Positions 1-9,347 of a stretch of 64,000 bases of DNA are shown here, one piece after another (the first letter of the stretch is position 1; every line of letters starts with the position of its first letter). The translations under genes and the position numbers were made by a program. Under the pieces are notes generated by a model. The model did not search any database. It was not told the origin of the DNA and saw nothing but the letters and a program-made list of their open reading frames with translations. Origin of the DNA: Paenibacillus sp. SY21-1 (GTDB lineage: Bacteria; Bacillota; Bacilli; Paenibacillales; Paenibacillaceae); NCBI RefSeq assembly GCF_005222705.1, contig NZ_STGF01000014.1:62001-126000 (forward strand), given 5' to 3'.

Positions 1-3000
1 CATACGCGGAGCCGGAGCCATTGCCGGACCCAGTTGCGGCGCCAACAATCGACAGCACTTATGCCCCTGTATTCGCAGCCATTAAAGAAGATTCCTTGGG
101 GAATGACGGGATGGCAATCAGCGAGATGATCAATGGGACCGTAACAAGCCATACCGGTTCCGAGGGCATAGCGGTAATCGGCATGACGGGCCAAGGCTCG
201 TGGGAGGCCTACTACGGCGGCACATGGTGGAACATGGAGCCGCTCAGACCGGATTGGGCGAGTATGCTTGGCAGCAACGTGAAGCTGCGCTTTATTCCAG
301 CAGCGGATTGGCACGGCACAGCTACCATTACTTACCGGGCGTGGGATCTTCGCAATGACAGCGGACCTAACGACGAAGGAAGAACCAAACATGATGTGAC
401 GGTCAATGGCGGGAATACGCCTTACAGCGCAGCCACTCAGACCGCCTCGATCGTTGTGGAGTCGGTAAACGACGAGCCGCGAGTTATTTTTCCGTTAACG
501 CCAAAGCTGTTGAACTTCAACGGCACAACGGATTATGTAACGGTCAACAATCTGGAGCTTAAAGGCGAAATGACGTTTGAGGCGTGGGTGTACAACAACA
601 ATCCTTATGCTGCGTGGTCGCGCTTGTTCGATTTTGGCAACGGCAGCCCTGGCCAGAATATTATGGTCGGGTTCCACGGCGGCTCTGGACGCATGTTTCT
701 GCATAACTACACCATGAATAACGTAGCCGGAGAAATTATTGTCGACGAGGTGTTCCCGGCGAGTCAATGGGTGCATGTAGAGGTTGTCATCGACGAGAAC
801 GGCAATGGCAGCATTTACTGGGACGGCGTCCTCAAAAAAAGCGGCCAAGTCGGCACGATTACCGAAGTGAAGCGGGAGATCAACTATATCGCCCGAAGCC
901 ACTGGGGGCAGGATGCCTACTTCAACGGCAAAATCCGCGATATCCGGTTTTGGAATAAAGCCAGAACCGCGTCTGAGATAGCCGAGGATAAAAACGAAAT
1001 TTTGACAGGCCAAGAACAGGGACTTGTCGGTTACATGCCGATGCTGGAAAGCGAAGGCACGTTTCTTAACGATTTGACAGGCAGAGACATCAGCGGAAAC
1101 ATTATCGAAGCGGACTGGGTAGAGGATGCGGATGCGCCTTTGTCCGTACAGATTATGGCTAACAGCAGCACCGAGGAGCTGCTGCACGGCGTGTATGTGA
1201 CCGACCCTGACGCAGAGGATGTTCCGGGAGCCGAAATAACGCTGGCCGTCTCCGTACCGCTCGGTTCGATTTATGTTGACGCGGCGGGCTCGGGCGTATC
1301 GGTTATCGGAGGCGCCAACGACAGCGCGAGCCTTACTCTACGAGGCAGCAAAACACAAGTGAACCATGCTTTGAGCGCGCTTGTTTATACGCCGCCGCAC
1401 AACTATTTCGGCATGGTAAAAATGAGCTTTACGGCTAACGATCAAGGGAACAGCGGCGAAGGCGGGACGCTGATCAGCAATCGCGCGCTCTACATTACCG
1501 TATTGCCGATCCGGATAACGCCAATTGCCGACCAGTTTATTCGGGTCAATACAACAACGGGCTCATTAACGTTCAAGCTGCAAGGCGGATTGGTGGGGCC
1601 GGAGCAAATGGTGCTGACGGCTGAATCCGACAATACGGGTCTTGTTCCTCCTGCAAACATCGTTCTGACCGGATCGGGCGCCAATCGCGCCGTTCAAATC
1701 ACGCCGGTCGAGGGCATGACCGGTCGCACCAAAATTACGCTCCAGGTGAGCGACGGCACTGCAACGAGCAAAACCTCCTTCTACGTGACCGTTAGCGAAG
1801 ATAGGCTGAGCGGCTGGATTGAAGGCGATGTGAATCCGGTTCTTCATCCGGGGGACGACCTGACGCTGCAGGCGCTTAGTTCCACCTACACGTCCAAGCT
1901 GACGGTGTCGCTAGGCAGCGAGGTTCTCGAGCTTGTGCTGGATAACCCCGCCACTTTCGCCAAAGATGGCTATAAGCGGTTTAAGCTGAGCGCCAAAATG
2001 CCGTTTATCCCGCATGGCCAGCAGCTTGCCGTGTTTACCGCTTATGATCAGGCGGGCAATGCGGTTAGTCCGGAGCATGAGGAACTGCTCGACGATAATC
2101 GCTTCATCTTGTATACGCCTGCAGCCGGAGTAGCGACAAAAGTGGATCAAATCACACTGACTACGGCAGAGGTGCATACGTCCATCGAAACAGACGGCGG
2201 AGCCGACGTAACGGAGCGGGGCATTATTTACGGCCTGACGCAAACGCTGTCGCTTGAGGAGGGCACCGTTGTGAAGGCTGGAGCGGGCGGCATTGCTCCG
2301 TTCTCCACTTCGCTCTCGGGGCTTGCGAGCGGCACCTTGTATTACGCGCGTTCATATGCCGTCAGTGAGATCGGAATTGCATACGGTCCGATCGTTCCAT
2401 TCCGTACGCTTGCGCCATCCGTGTCATCAGCGCCTGCAGCGACGGTAGCGTTGCCGCAAACCGCTGCGGGATTGTCGATTACCGACCTGATCGGAAGCAA
2501 GCTGCCGGTTAGCGGCAAGTTGTATTCGGCCGACGGCAAGCCATTATCTGCTGACATGGCAGTGGGCAAGGACGGCAATCTTGCGTTCGGCGCGCTCGCT
2601 CCCGGACAGTATCTGGTCGTGCTTACCGTAACGGCGCCGACCGGTGAAAAGCTTGCCGGGCAGGTCGCCCGCTTGACCGTCGACAGCTCGGGAAAAGCCG
2701 TGCTTGAGGCTGAGCTTATCGATCCGTACGGAACGATTACAGACCGCATAACCGGCAAAACGGTGGAAGGAGCCAAAGCAACGCTGTACTGGGCGGATAC
2801 GGCGTTAAACCGCGCCAAAGGCCGGATTCCCGGCCAAGCGGTCGCGTTGCCTGTATTAAGCGATTTTGCGCCAAACCAGAATAAAAATCCGCAATTCAGC
2901 TCGGCGGAGGGACAATACGGCTGGATGGTGTATGCGGACGGCGACTACTACATCGTTGCGGAAGCGGATAACTATGTGACGTATGACAGCCGGACCGATA

Positions 3001-3710
3001 TGCGCAGCGAAGACATCGGTTTGGACAGCTATATTCGGGATGGCCTAATACATGTAGGAACCTCCATCGTCCATTACAGCTTTGCCATCGACCCTAAGCC
3101 GGTTGCCGAGGGCGAGCATACGCCTTATTTGAAGGGCTACCCCGATCAATCGTTCAGACCGGATCGCAGTCTGAGCAGAGCGGAGCTGGCGGCTGTACTC
3201 AGCCGGATTATGCCGGCGGGCCAAGGCGGAGCGGCATCGCAGTCGTTCGTTGATGTGCATGCGCAGCATTGGGCGGCAGCTTCTATTGCGCTTGCGGTTC
3301 AGCAAGGCTGGATGAGCGGCTATAAGGATGGTTCATTCGCTCCCGATCGGAAAGTTACGCGGGCGGAATTGACGCAGGCGCTCGCCAATATCGCCGATTG
3401 GAGCGATTCTCCGGCAAGCGAATACGCCGATGTCCAGCAGCATTGGGCAGCGAAGGCGATAGCCGGCGCGCAAGCCGCGGGGTTGATTGCCGGTTTTCCA
3501 GACGGCAGCTTCAAGCCGGATCGGACAGTGACGCGAGCAGAAGCGGTCAAAATATTCAACAAGTTTCTGCAGCGGCGTCCGGCCGGCATTCCGGATTCGA
3601 CAGGCTGGAAGGATGTGCCTAAGACGCACTGGAGCTATGCGGATATTATGGAAGCTTCGTTGAAGCACCCTTTTAAGCAATATGCTACAGGCATTGAGGT
3701 ATGGGAATAA
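1..3710 (+). CDS. Large SLH-anchored surface protein with LamG module (5' end outside window)
   Basis: The reading frame is open to the left edge, so the true start and any signal peptide lie upstream; about 1,236 codons are visible. Counting from the in-frame TTG at 21, a cadherin/Ig-like stretch runs to about residue 150. A LamG/concanavalin-like module follows (about 160-370; FNGTTDYVTVNN, WVHVEVVID, IRDIRFWNKART). Further Ig/cadherin-like modules follow (PDAEDVPGAEI; VSDGTATSKTSFYVTV), then an FN3-like piece near 710-800. Three SLH repeats close the protein (about 1040-1210; motifs GYPDQSFRPDRSLSRAE, GYKDGSFAPDRKVTRAE, GFPDGSFKPDRTVTRAE). SLH repeats bind pyruvylated secondary wall polymer in this group, so the protein should sit on the cell surface. 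No catalytic domain is visible in the retained part. It may be a binding or adhesion protein, or the tail of a surface enzyme whose catalytic module is upstream. Confidence 0.85.
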   Translation, partial: YAEPEPLPDPVAAPTIDSTYAPVFAAIKEDSLGNDGMAISEMINGTVTSHTGSEGIAVIGMTGQGSWEAYYGGTWWNMEPLRPDWASMLGSNVKLRFIPAADWHGTATITYRAWDLRNDSGPNDEGRTKHDVTVNGGNTPYSAATQTASIVVESVNDEPRVIFPLTPKLLNFNGTTDYVTVNNLELKGEMTFEAWVYNNNPYAAWSRLFDFGNGSPGQNIMVGFHGGSGRMFLHNYTMNNVAGEIIVDEVFPASQWVHVEVVIDENGNGSIYWDGVLKKSGQVGTITEVKREINYIARSHWGQDAYFNGKIRDIRFWNKARTASEIAEDKNEILTGQEQGLVGYMPMLESEGTFLNDLTGRDISGNIIEADWVEDADAPLSVQIMANSSTEELLHGVYVTDPDAEDVPGAEITLAVSVPLGSIYVDAAGSGVSVIGGANDSASLTLRGSKTQVNHALSALVYTPPHNYFGMVKMSFTANDQGNSGEGGTLISNRALYITVLPIRITPIADQFIRVNTTTGSLTFKLQGGLVGPEQMVLTAESDNTGLVPPANIVLTGSGANRAVQITPVEGMTGRTKITLQVSDGTATSKTSFYVTVSEDRLSGWIEGDVNPVLHPGDDLTLQALSSTYTSKLTVSLGSEVLELVLDNPATFAKDGYKRFKLSAKMPFIPHGQQLAVFTAYDQAGNAVSPEHEELLDDNRFILYTPAAGVATKVDQITLTTAEVHTSIETDGGADVTERGIIYGLTQTLSLEEGTVVKAGAGGIAPFSTSLSGLASGTLYYARSYAVSEIGIAYGPIVPFRTLAPSVSSAPAATVALPQTAAGLSITDLIGSKLPVSGKLYSADGKPLSADMAVGKDGNLAFGALAPGQYLVVLTVTAPTGEKLAGQVARLTVDSSGKAVLEAELIDPYGTITDRITGKTVEGAKATLYWADTALNRAKGRIPGQAVALPVLSDFAPNQNKNPQFSSAEGQYGWMVYADGDYYIVAEADNYVTYDSRTDMRSEDIGLDSYIRDGLIHVGTSIVHYSFAIDPKPVAEGEHTPYLKGYPDQSFRPDRSLSRAELAAVLSRIMPAGQGGAASQSFVDVHAQHWAAASIALAVQQGWMSGYKDGSFAPDRKVTRAELTQALANIADWSDSPASEYADVQQHWAAKAIAGAQAAGLIAGFPDGSFKPDRTVTRAEAVKIFNKFLQRRPAGIPDSTGWKDVPKTHWSYADIMEASLKHPFKQYATGIEVWE

Positions 3711-3720
3711 AATAAACGTT

Positions 3721-3751
3721 AAACCGCAAGGGGATGCCCTTGCGGTTTTTT
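3721..3751 (+). terminator. Rho-independent terminator of the SLH/LamG gene
   Basis: A 12-bp perfect stem (AAACCGCAAGGG paired with CCCTTGCGGTTT) with a 4-nt GATG loop runs straight into a T run. It starts 10 nt after the stop codon at 3710. Confidence 0.9.
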
Positions 3752-3871
3752 GCGTTTGTGTCCATTTGCCGCCAGCTGCATGTTTCAGCAAACATTCAGT
3801 TTGGTTTCATCCTGCTTTCAGGCGCCGTTAAGACAATAAAGGAAAGTACAAGCCGGCAAGGGAGTGGAGGA

Positions 3872-4429
3872 GTGGGAAGCAATGAGCATTTTGAGAGCGC
3901 AGTGAATCCGCTGCTGGAAGGGCTGATGAGGTACTGCCTTTATTTATCGCCTTCCAGGTGGGAAGCGGAGGATTTGTTCCAGGACACCTTGTTAAAGCTG
4001 TTAAGCTACTTTCGGTCGCACGAGCCGCCGGCGCTGAACAAGGCGCTGCTGGCGACGACCGCCAGACATTTGTGGATCGACCGTCATCGCAAACGGGAAC
4101 GGCTTGGGTTGATGATCCCGATTGAAGAGGCGGAGCTTGTGCAGCGGGGCGCGGATTACACGGAGCTGAGAGCGCTGGTGGAATGGCTGGCCGCCCACCT
4201 GTCGTACAAGCAGATGAGAATGCTGCTGCTGGCGGAAATACATCGTTTTACCTATCAAGAAATTGCGGAAGAAATGGAATGTACGGTCCCGTCCGTCAAA
4301 ATGGTGCTGCACCGTTCCAAAAGGCTTCTTCGCGATGCCCGGGATGAACAAGCATGTCTGAAGGAGCGGCTGCCTGAAGTGGAGCTGTGGACCAGCGAGC
4401 TAATGTCCTGCGGGGCAGCCGGCCGCTGA
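3872..4429 (+). CDS. ECF-type RNA polymerase sigma factor
   Basis: The product is about 185 aa, the usual length for an extracytoplasmic-function sigma factor. Region 2 (LLEGLMRYCLYLSPSRWEAE then DLFQDTLLKLLSYF) binds core RNA polymerase and the -10. Region 4 (LLLAEIHRFTYQEIAEEMEC, then VKMVLHRSKRLLRDA) is the -35-binding helix-turn-helix. The frame opens at 3734, inside the upstream terminator. I prefer the GTG at 3872, which has AAGGGAG about 7 nt before it and gives a family-typical N terminus. No anti-sigma gene follows. The next gene starts 69 nt downstream and begins an export system, so the sigma factor may switch on its own neighbours in response to envelope stress; this is inference. 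No autoregulatory promoter could be confirmed by eye. Confidence 0.85.
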   Translation: MGSNEHFESAVNPLLEGLMRYCLYLSPSRWEAEDLFQDTLLKLLSYFRSHEPPALNKALLATTARHLWIDRHRKRERLGLMIPIEEAELVQRGADYTELRALVEWLAAHLSYKQMRMLLLAEIHRFTYQEIAEEMECTVPSVKMVLHRSKRLLRDARDEQACLKERLPEVELWTSELMSCGAAGR

Positions 4430-4498
4430 TGAAACGGCGAGCAGGGGGCGGCAGCCAATCAACGGCAAGAAAGAACGAGTGAAACAGGGGGAGAAGCA

Positions 4499-6025
4499 AT
4501 GAAAAAATGGCTGTTGGTCATTTTGGGCTTGGCGCTTGCAGGCGTCGGCAGTTATGCGGGATATGCTTATCTGTGGAAGGAAGAGACGATAGTAGCTGCG
4601 CCCATCCGCACCGCCCAGGTCACGAGAGGCGAGCTGACGGTTACCGTATCGGGCTCGGGCAGCGTTTCCGTCGTCCATAAAAAAGACGTTACGGCGACCG
4701 AGGACGGTCAATTGGAGGCGCTGTCGGTCAAAGTAGGCGATACCGTCGAGAAAGGCCAGATTATCGCTGCATACGAGGCTCCGGATTTGGAAACAGACAT
4801 CGAGAAGCTGGCGACCTCAATTGCCAAGCAGGAAATGAATTTTGATCAATTAAAGCAAAAATACATACAAGCCGCCGAAGAGGATCGAGACAGCATCGGC
4901 TATGAGATCGAGGCGCTTAAGCTGGATATCGCCGCCAATAATCAGTCGCTCGCAGAGCTCAAGCAGGAGCAGGCTAAGGTCGTTACCGTCGCCGCGACAA
5001 TGTCGGGCAAGATAACCGAGCTTAAAGTTGCGGAGGCGGGGCAAAAGGTGCAAGCGGGTGCCGCCATTTTGACGATTACGGATTACAGCTTGCTGCAATC
5101 CGTTATTCAGGTGGATGAGCTTGATGTGACGAAAGTAAAGCTCGGCCAAAAGGCAGCCGTGCTGCTGGATGCGTTGGAGGATTTGAGCATCGAGGGTACG
5201 GTTACCGGTATTGCCGATGAAGGGACTTCCTCCGGCGGTGTCGCCCTATTTGATGTAACGATTGAATTTGCAGCGCAGGAGGGCATTCGAATCGGGATGT
5301 CGGCATCTGCCGAGATAACGGTAGAAAGCAAGCAGGATGTGTTGATGGTGCCTATCGAGGCCATTCGGGAAGCCGGGACGCAGAAGATGGTGCTCGTAGC
5401 TTCAGGCGATGGCGCGCAAAGCGGCGGACAAGCTTTCCCAAGCGGCCGTCAAGGGACTCGCGATGCGACTGGGCAAAGCGCGGGGGGACAAGACAGGCAG
5501 CAGGGCGGTTTCGCACAAGGCGCGAGACCGGATGAAAACGGAGCGTCCGGCGAAGGTTCGGATAGTGGAGAAGCGGCTGGAGAAGGTTCGGACAGCGGCC
5601 CGACGGGCAGCACCGGGCAAGCCGCAGAGCAATCGCAGACAGGAGAAACTGGAGACGCACAGGAGATGCAGCGGCCACAGGGAGCGCAAGGAGACCGGAC
5701 GATGCCGGACGGTCAGCCAACTAGGCAGAGCGCAGGCTCGGGTTCGGATTCCGCCGCAAGCAGCGCGGCGGGCGGAGCGATGAGGATCGTGACGGTCGGC
5801 GTCAGCAATGAAACGTATATTGAAATTGTTGAAGGCCTGGAAGCCGGCGAGTCTGTTGTGCTGCCGACGATTGTGGCCCAGAGCGGCGAGGCGACGATGA
5901 CCGGCTTCCCGGGGACCGGCGGCTTTGGCGGGGGCAGCGGAGGCGGAATGCCTGCAGGCGGAAGCTTCGGCGGGGGCGGCATGCGGAGCGGAACGGGCGG
6001 CGGCATGGCCCAGCGGGGAGGATGA
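4499..6025 (+). CDS. Membrane-fusion/HlyD-type adaptor subunit of an ABC exporter (YknX/MacA-like)
   Basis: 508 aa. An N-terminal membrane helix (about 3-25) is followed by the split biotinyl/lipoyl-like hairpin (GQLEALSVKVGDTVEKGQII near 75-95 and SGKITELKVAEAGQKVQAG near 167-186). A coiled coil (about 97-160) separates the two halves, and a beta-barrel domain runs to about 300. In family members the barrel passes directly into a small membrane-proximal domain. Here about 125 residues of low-complexity Gly/Gln/Ser/Asp/Glu-rich sequence (encoded at 5402-5780) are inserted before that domain resumes at MRIVTVGVSNETYIEIVEGL. A Gly/Met-rich tail follows. It should link the downstream permease and ATPase to the cell exterior. 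The first of four closely packed genes; 6 nt separate it from the ATPase gene. Confidence 0.87.
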   Translation: MKKWLLVILGLALAGVGSYAGYAYLWKEETIVAAPIRTAQVTRGELTVTVSGSGSVSVVHKKDVTATEDGQLEALSVKVGDTVEKGQIIAAYEAPDLETDIEKLATSIAKQEMNFDQLKQKYIQAAEEDRDSIGYEIEALKLDIAANNQSLAELKQEQAKVVTVAATMSGKITELKVAEAGQKVQAGAAILTITDYSLLQSVIQVDELDVTKVKLGQKAAVLLDALEDLSIEGTVTGIADEGTSSGGVALFDVTIEFAAQEGIRIGMSASAEITVESKQDVLMVPIEAIREAGTQKMVLVASGDGAQSGGQAFPSGRQGTRDATGQSAGGQDRQQGGFAQGARPDENGASGEGSDSGEAAGEGSDSGPTGSTGQAAEQSQTGETGDAQEMQRPQGAQGDRTMPDGQPTRQSAGSGSDSAASSAAGGAMRIVTVGVSNETYIEIVEGLEAGESVVLPTIVAQSGEATMTGFPGTGGFGGGSGGGMPAGGSFGGGGMRSGTGGGMAQRGG

Positions 6026-6031
6026 TCGCGG

Positions 6032-6739
6032 ATGCAGGCAGAGAGAATAATTGACATCGACATGAAGGACATTGTCAAGACGTATCAGATGGGCTCCGAG
6101 CAGGTGACGACGCTCAAGAAGGTATCGCTTCAAGTGTACCGAGGGGAATTTATGGCGATTATCGGTCCATCCGGCTCCGGAAAATCAACGTTGATGAACA
6201 TTATCGGGTGCCTTGATACTCCGACAGCAGGCCAATATATCGTAGACGGCCAGGATACCAGCCGGCTGAACGACAGCCGGCTGGCGGATATCCGCAACCG
6301 GAAGATCGGTTTTATTTTTCAAAGCTTTCATCTGCTGTCGCAATTATCAAGTGTGGAAAATGTGGAGCTGCCTCTCGTTTACCGCGGCATGTCGGGCAAA
6401 CAGCGGCGCGAGAAGGCGATCGCTGCCCTTGTCCAGATGGGGTTAGGCGAGAAGCTTCACCATAAGCCCAAGCAGCTGTCAGGCGGACAGCAGCAGCGGG
6501 TGGCGATTGCCCGGGCGTTGGTCAGCGAGCCCTCGATTCTGTTGGCGGACGAGCCGACTGGCGCGCTGGACACGAAAACAGGCCAAGAGGTGCTGGGCAT
6601 TTTTCAGGAGCTTCATAGGAAGGGACATACCATCGTGCTCATCACGCATGATCCCGAGGTGGCTGAACGGGCTGAATCGGTTATACGCATAACGGACGGC
6701 AGCATTACCGAAGAAAGGAGGGGAATCGGTGCATTTTAG
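6032..6739 (+). CDS. ABC exporter ATP-binding subunit, MacB/LolD/YknY class
   Basis: 235 aa, one nucleotide-binding domain. Walker A is GPSGSGKST (about residues 44-52), the Q-loop region is [11 protein letters not shown], the signature is [15 protein letters not shown] and Walker B is [12 protein letters not shown]. The order and the [11 protein letters not shown] segment are typical of ATPases that power FtsX/MacB permeases rather than importers. GGGGAGG lies about 10 nt before the ATG. The last codons overlap the start of the permease gene by 11 nt, which points to translational coupling. With its neighbours it forms a YknXYZ-like unit, a system that in Bacillus protects against a secreted toxic peptide; the substrate here is unknown. 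Confidence 0.93.
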   Translation: MQAERIIDIDMKDIVKTYQMGSEQVTTLKKVSLQVYRGEFMAIIGPSGSGKSTLMNIIGCLDTPTAGQYIVDGQDTSRLNDSRLADIRNRKIGFIFQSFHLLSQLSSVENVELPLVYRGMSGKQRREKAIAALVQMGLGEKLHHKPKQLSGGQQQRVAIARALVSEPSILLADEPTGALDTKTGQEVLGIFQELHRKGHTIVLITHDPEVAERAESVIRITDGSITEERRGIGAF

Positions 6740-7898
6740 CCAAGGCGTTCGAATGGCATGGAAAAGCATACTGGCCAATAAGCTGCGTACCGTTTTGACC
6801 ATGCTGGGCATTGTCATTGGGGTGGCTTCCGTCATTACGCTGGTCGCTATGGGGAATGGCACCAAGCAGGACGTCGAGGAACAGATGGCGGGATTGGGCA
6901 CCAACTTGCTCTCCGTCACCATCAGCGGGCGGGGAGCCGTCAGCTCGCTAACCTTGGAGGAAGCCGAGGCGCTTGGCGGGCTTGAGGGAGTCGCGTCGGT
7001 GTCGCCGATCGTCAGCGGGAACGTGCAGGCCAAATATAAAACTGAAAATGTGAATGTTTCAGTCGAGGGCATAACCGCTTCCTATGAGAATGTCAGGGAG
7101 GTGCATGTGCAAAGCGGACGCTACATAACGGGAATTGATGTGGAATATCGCCAGAAGGTGGCGTTGATTGGAACGGGAACGGCGGAGGATCTGTTCGGCG
7201 CCGCTGATCCGGTAGGACAGTCGATTTCGTTAAATGGAAACCGCTACAAGGTGGTTGGGCTGCTGGAGGAGCAGGGCAGCTCGCTGGGCGGTTCAAATGA
7301 CGACAAAATTCTTGTACCGATCTCAAGCGGCTCGCGCCTGCTGCAGTCGACCGGTGTGCGGTCCGTCTATCTCAAGGCTGCAGACGACGCAAGCCTGGAG
7401 CTTGCGGAGCTGTCCGTGGAAACGGAGCTGACCAAAAAATTTCGCGGGGCCGACAACAGCTACACAATTTTTAATCAAGCCGATCTGGTTGAGACGATCA
7501 GCTCCGTTTCGACCACGCTGACAAACACGTTGACGGGAATTGCGGGTATTTCGCTGCTCGTTGGCGGCATCGGCATTATGAATATTATGCTTGTATCGGT
7601 TACGGAGCGGACGCGAGAGATCGGGATTCGCAAATCGATTGGCGCCAAAAGAAAGGATATTTTGCTTCAGTTTCTGCTTGAAGCGCTGGTCATTAGCGGT
7701 CTGAGCGGTGCCGTAGGTGTCGGGGTAAGCTACGCAGCCGCCTATTTCCTGACGCAGTCAGGGACGACGGCGGTTATGACCTGGGATACGATAGCCCTTT
7801 CCTTTATTTTTTCCTTTGTTATCGGCATTACGTTCGGCATTTTTCCGGCAAACAAGGCTTCACGCCTGAAGCCGGTAGATGCATTAAGATATGACTAA
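6729..7898 (+). CDS. ABC exporter permease, MacB/FtsX family (YknZ-like)
   Basis: 389 aa, starting at GTG 6729 inside the end of the ATPase gene with AGGAGGGG just upstream. One membrane helix near 20-42 (LTMLGIVIGVASVITLVAMG) precedes a large extracytoplasmic MacB-type domain (about 50-250). Three C-terminal helices (about 265-385) carry the FtsX signature (GGIGIMNIMLVSVTERTREI, then GIRKSIGAKRKDI). MacB-type permeases act as mechanotransmission pumps moving peptides or lipids out of the cell rather than as channels. Length and topology are normal for the family. Confidence 0.92.
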   Translation: MHFSQGVRMAWKSILANKLRTVLTMLGIVIGVASVITLVAMGNGTKQDVEEQMAGLGTNLLSVTISGRGAVSSLTLEEAEALGGLEGVASVSPIVSGNVQAKYKTENVNVSVEGITASYENVREVHVQSGRYITGIDVEYRQKVALIGTGTAEDLFGAADPVGQSISLNGNRYKVVGLLEEQGSSLGGSNDDKILVPISSGSRLLQSTGVRSVYLKAADDASLELAELSVETELTKKFRGADNSYTIFNQADLVETISSVSTTLTNTLTGIAGISLLVGGIGIMNIMLVSVTERTREIGIRKSIGAKRKDILLQFLLEALVISGLSGAVGVGVSYAAAYFLTQSGTTAVMTWDTIALSFIFSFVIGITFGIFPANKASRLKPVDALRYD

Positions 7899-7917
7899 TT
7901 GAAAGGGCGGATGAACG

Positions 7918-8649
7918 ATGAAGTCTTTATATAAAAGCGCAGCAATTTTGCTAATGAGCGCTTTAGCGCTGGGAGCCTGCTCAAGCGGGGGTGGCGCAAC
8001 AGCCACAACCGCATTGGATGCAGCCGGGGGGACCCTACAGGGAAGCGGTAATCAGGGAGGAGCAAATGCGAATGGGCAGGGAGCTCCTCAAGGGGGCTTT
8101 TCCCAGCAGGACCCGGCGGATTTGATCGGCAAGGTGGTTAGCGCCGGTGATGGTACATTGGTCGTCCAGCGATCTGCCGCAGAGCCTTCCCAAATGGGCG
8201 GCATGGCCGGCGGAGGGGGCAGTCGGCCGGGCAGAGGAGGAGGCGGGGGCGGTGACGGCCAGATGGCGCCTCCAGATCAAGGCCAAATGTCCGGTGACGG
8301 ACAGCCGCCGGAGCAGGGAGCAGCTCCGGAGCAAAATCAGGACGGAGCTGCGCAGGCTAACCCCCGGACGGGCAATGGGATGCGTAACGGAGGAAACCCT
8401 CCCGAGGGCGGGGGGATGATGAGCATGGAATTCTCCGAGAGCAAAGAGAGCTTCGCTTATTCGGCCGAAACCGAGGTGCGTGCTTTCGGATTCGGACAGA
8501 ATAACGCTGACAGCGCAGCGGTTACGGTCGATCAGCTGGAAGCTGGAGCGATCGTGATGATTTGGCTTGCCGAGGACGGGGCAACGGTTGAAGCTGTCCA
8601 GCTTATGCCGCAGATGGGAGCTGGAGGAGCGGCTCCACAGGCGCAGTAG
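7918..8649 (+). CDS. Secreted lipoprotein with Gly/Gln/Pro-rich insertion, function unknown
   Basis: 243 aa. The signal peptide ends in a clear lipobox (LALGACSSGGG), so the mature protein should be lipid-anchored at Cys20. A short beta-rich piece (DLIGKVVSAGDGTLVVQRS, about 61-80) and a C-terminal beta piece (VTVDQLEAGAIVMIWLAEDG, about 202-221) resemble the two halves of a small OB-like DUF5666-type domain. About 90 residues of Gly/Gln/Pro/Asn-rich sequence interrupt them. The adaptor protein four genes earlier in the cluster has a similar insertion between folded halves. It follows the permease by 19 nt and is the last gene before a bidirectional terminator, so it is probably part of the exporter operon. 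Family assignment is tentative. Confidence 0.75.
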   Translation: MKSLYKSAAILLMSALALGACSSGGGATATTALDAAGGTLQGSGNQGGANANGQGAPQGGFSQQDPADLIGKVVSAGDGTLVVQRSAAEPSQMGGMAGGGGSRPGRGGGGGGDGQMAPPDQGQMSGDGQPPEQGAAPEQNQDGAAQANPRTGNGMRNGGNPPEGGGMMSMEFSESKESFAYSAETEVRAFGFGQNNADSAAVTVDQLEAGAIVMIWLAEDGATVEAVQLMPQMGAGGAAPQAQ

Positions 8650-8676
8650 CTCAGCAAATTTTGCATCCCCATGAAT

Positions 8677-8713
8677 AAACGCGCCTTCTACAGCTATATA
8701 CGAAGGCGCGTTT
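8677..8713. terminator. Bidirectional terminator between the exporter operon and the decayed transporter
   Basis: A 12-bp perfect inverted repeat (AAACGCGCCTTC and GAAGGCGCGTTT) with a 13-nt loop. It lies 27 nt after the lipoprotein stop and 32 nt from the end of the minus-strand permease remnant, so it can serve both. Confidence 0.75.
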
Positions 8714-8745
8714 GTTTGGTTAACGAGTTACCTTCTCTATTCGTA

Positions 8746-9347
8746 TTACTTGAGTCCCGACGTCGCAACGCCTTCTACGAAATGCTTCTGTGCGAAGAAG
8801 AAGACAAGCATGGGCGGAAGTATGGACAGAATCGACATGGCAAACAGCGAGCCCCATTGAATTTGCGCGGCGTTGTCGACAAACATTTGCAACGCAAGCG
8901 GTACGGTGAACTTGCGTACCTCATTCAAATAAAGCAATTGCTCAAAGTAATCGTCCCAGCTCCATAAAAAAGAGAAGATCGCTACCGTATAGATGACGGG
9001 CTTGCAATTTGGCAGCAGGATAAGCAGAAACCTTTAAGCGGAAATACCATCCGAGCGAACGGGAAAGCGACGAAGCAGCAGGAAATGATGCTGCCGACCA
9101 CGACAAGTGTCGAGATGGTGATGGAATTCAGAAAAAAATCGGCAAAGGTGAAGCCCGGCACGGCCGACCAGCCCTTAGCGTAGTTGCTCCAAATAAACTC
9201 CGTCGGCCAAACGCTTGAGACGGCGAATATTTCGTTGTTGGCTTTAAAGCTGCCGAGAAACAGCCATAAGATGGGATAGATCATACATAAACTTAGCGCA
9301 ATCAGCATGGCATGCTTGAGTACGGCCAGCGGTAGCTTCATCGTCAT
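8746..9347 (-). pseudogene. MalG/LplC-type sugar ABC permease, internally deleted and frameshifted
   Basis: The N-terminal part (ATG at 9347) reads as a normal carbohydrate permease with a first membrane helix (LIALSLCMIYPILWLFLGSF) and continues to FARMVFPLKGF. The frame then derails and stops at 8982. In another frame the sequence resumes with LPNCKPVIYTVAIFSFLWSW, then LYLNEVRKFTVPLALQMF and the usual C terminus HFVEGVATSGLK, ending at 8746. A family member has roughly 100 more residues between these parts, including the EAA loop that contacts the ATPase. So about 300 bp is missing, with a frame change at the join near 9020-9035. The product cannot work as a permease. Confidence 0.88.

Noticed and set aside
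495-1187. Long minus-strand frame of 230 codons inside the SLH/LamG gene
   Set aside because: It is antisense to a clearly conserved LamG region, has no ribosome binding site and no recognisable product.
5402-6133. Long antisense frames over the adaptor's low-complexity region
   Set aside because: High GC and biased codon use open all frames here; the Arg/His/Ala-rich translations are typical shadows.
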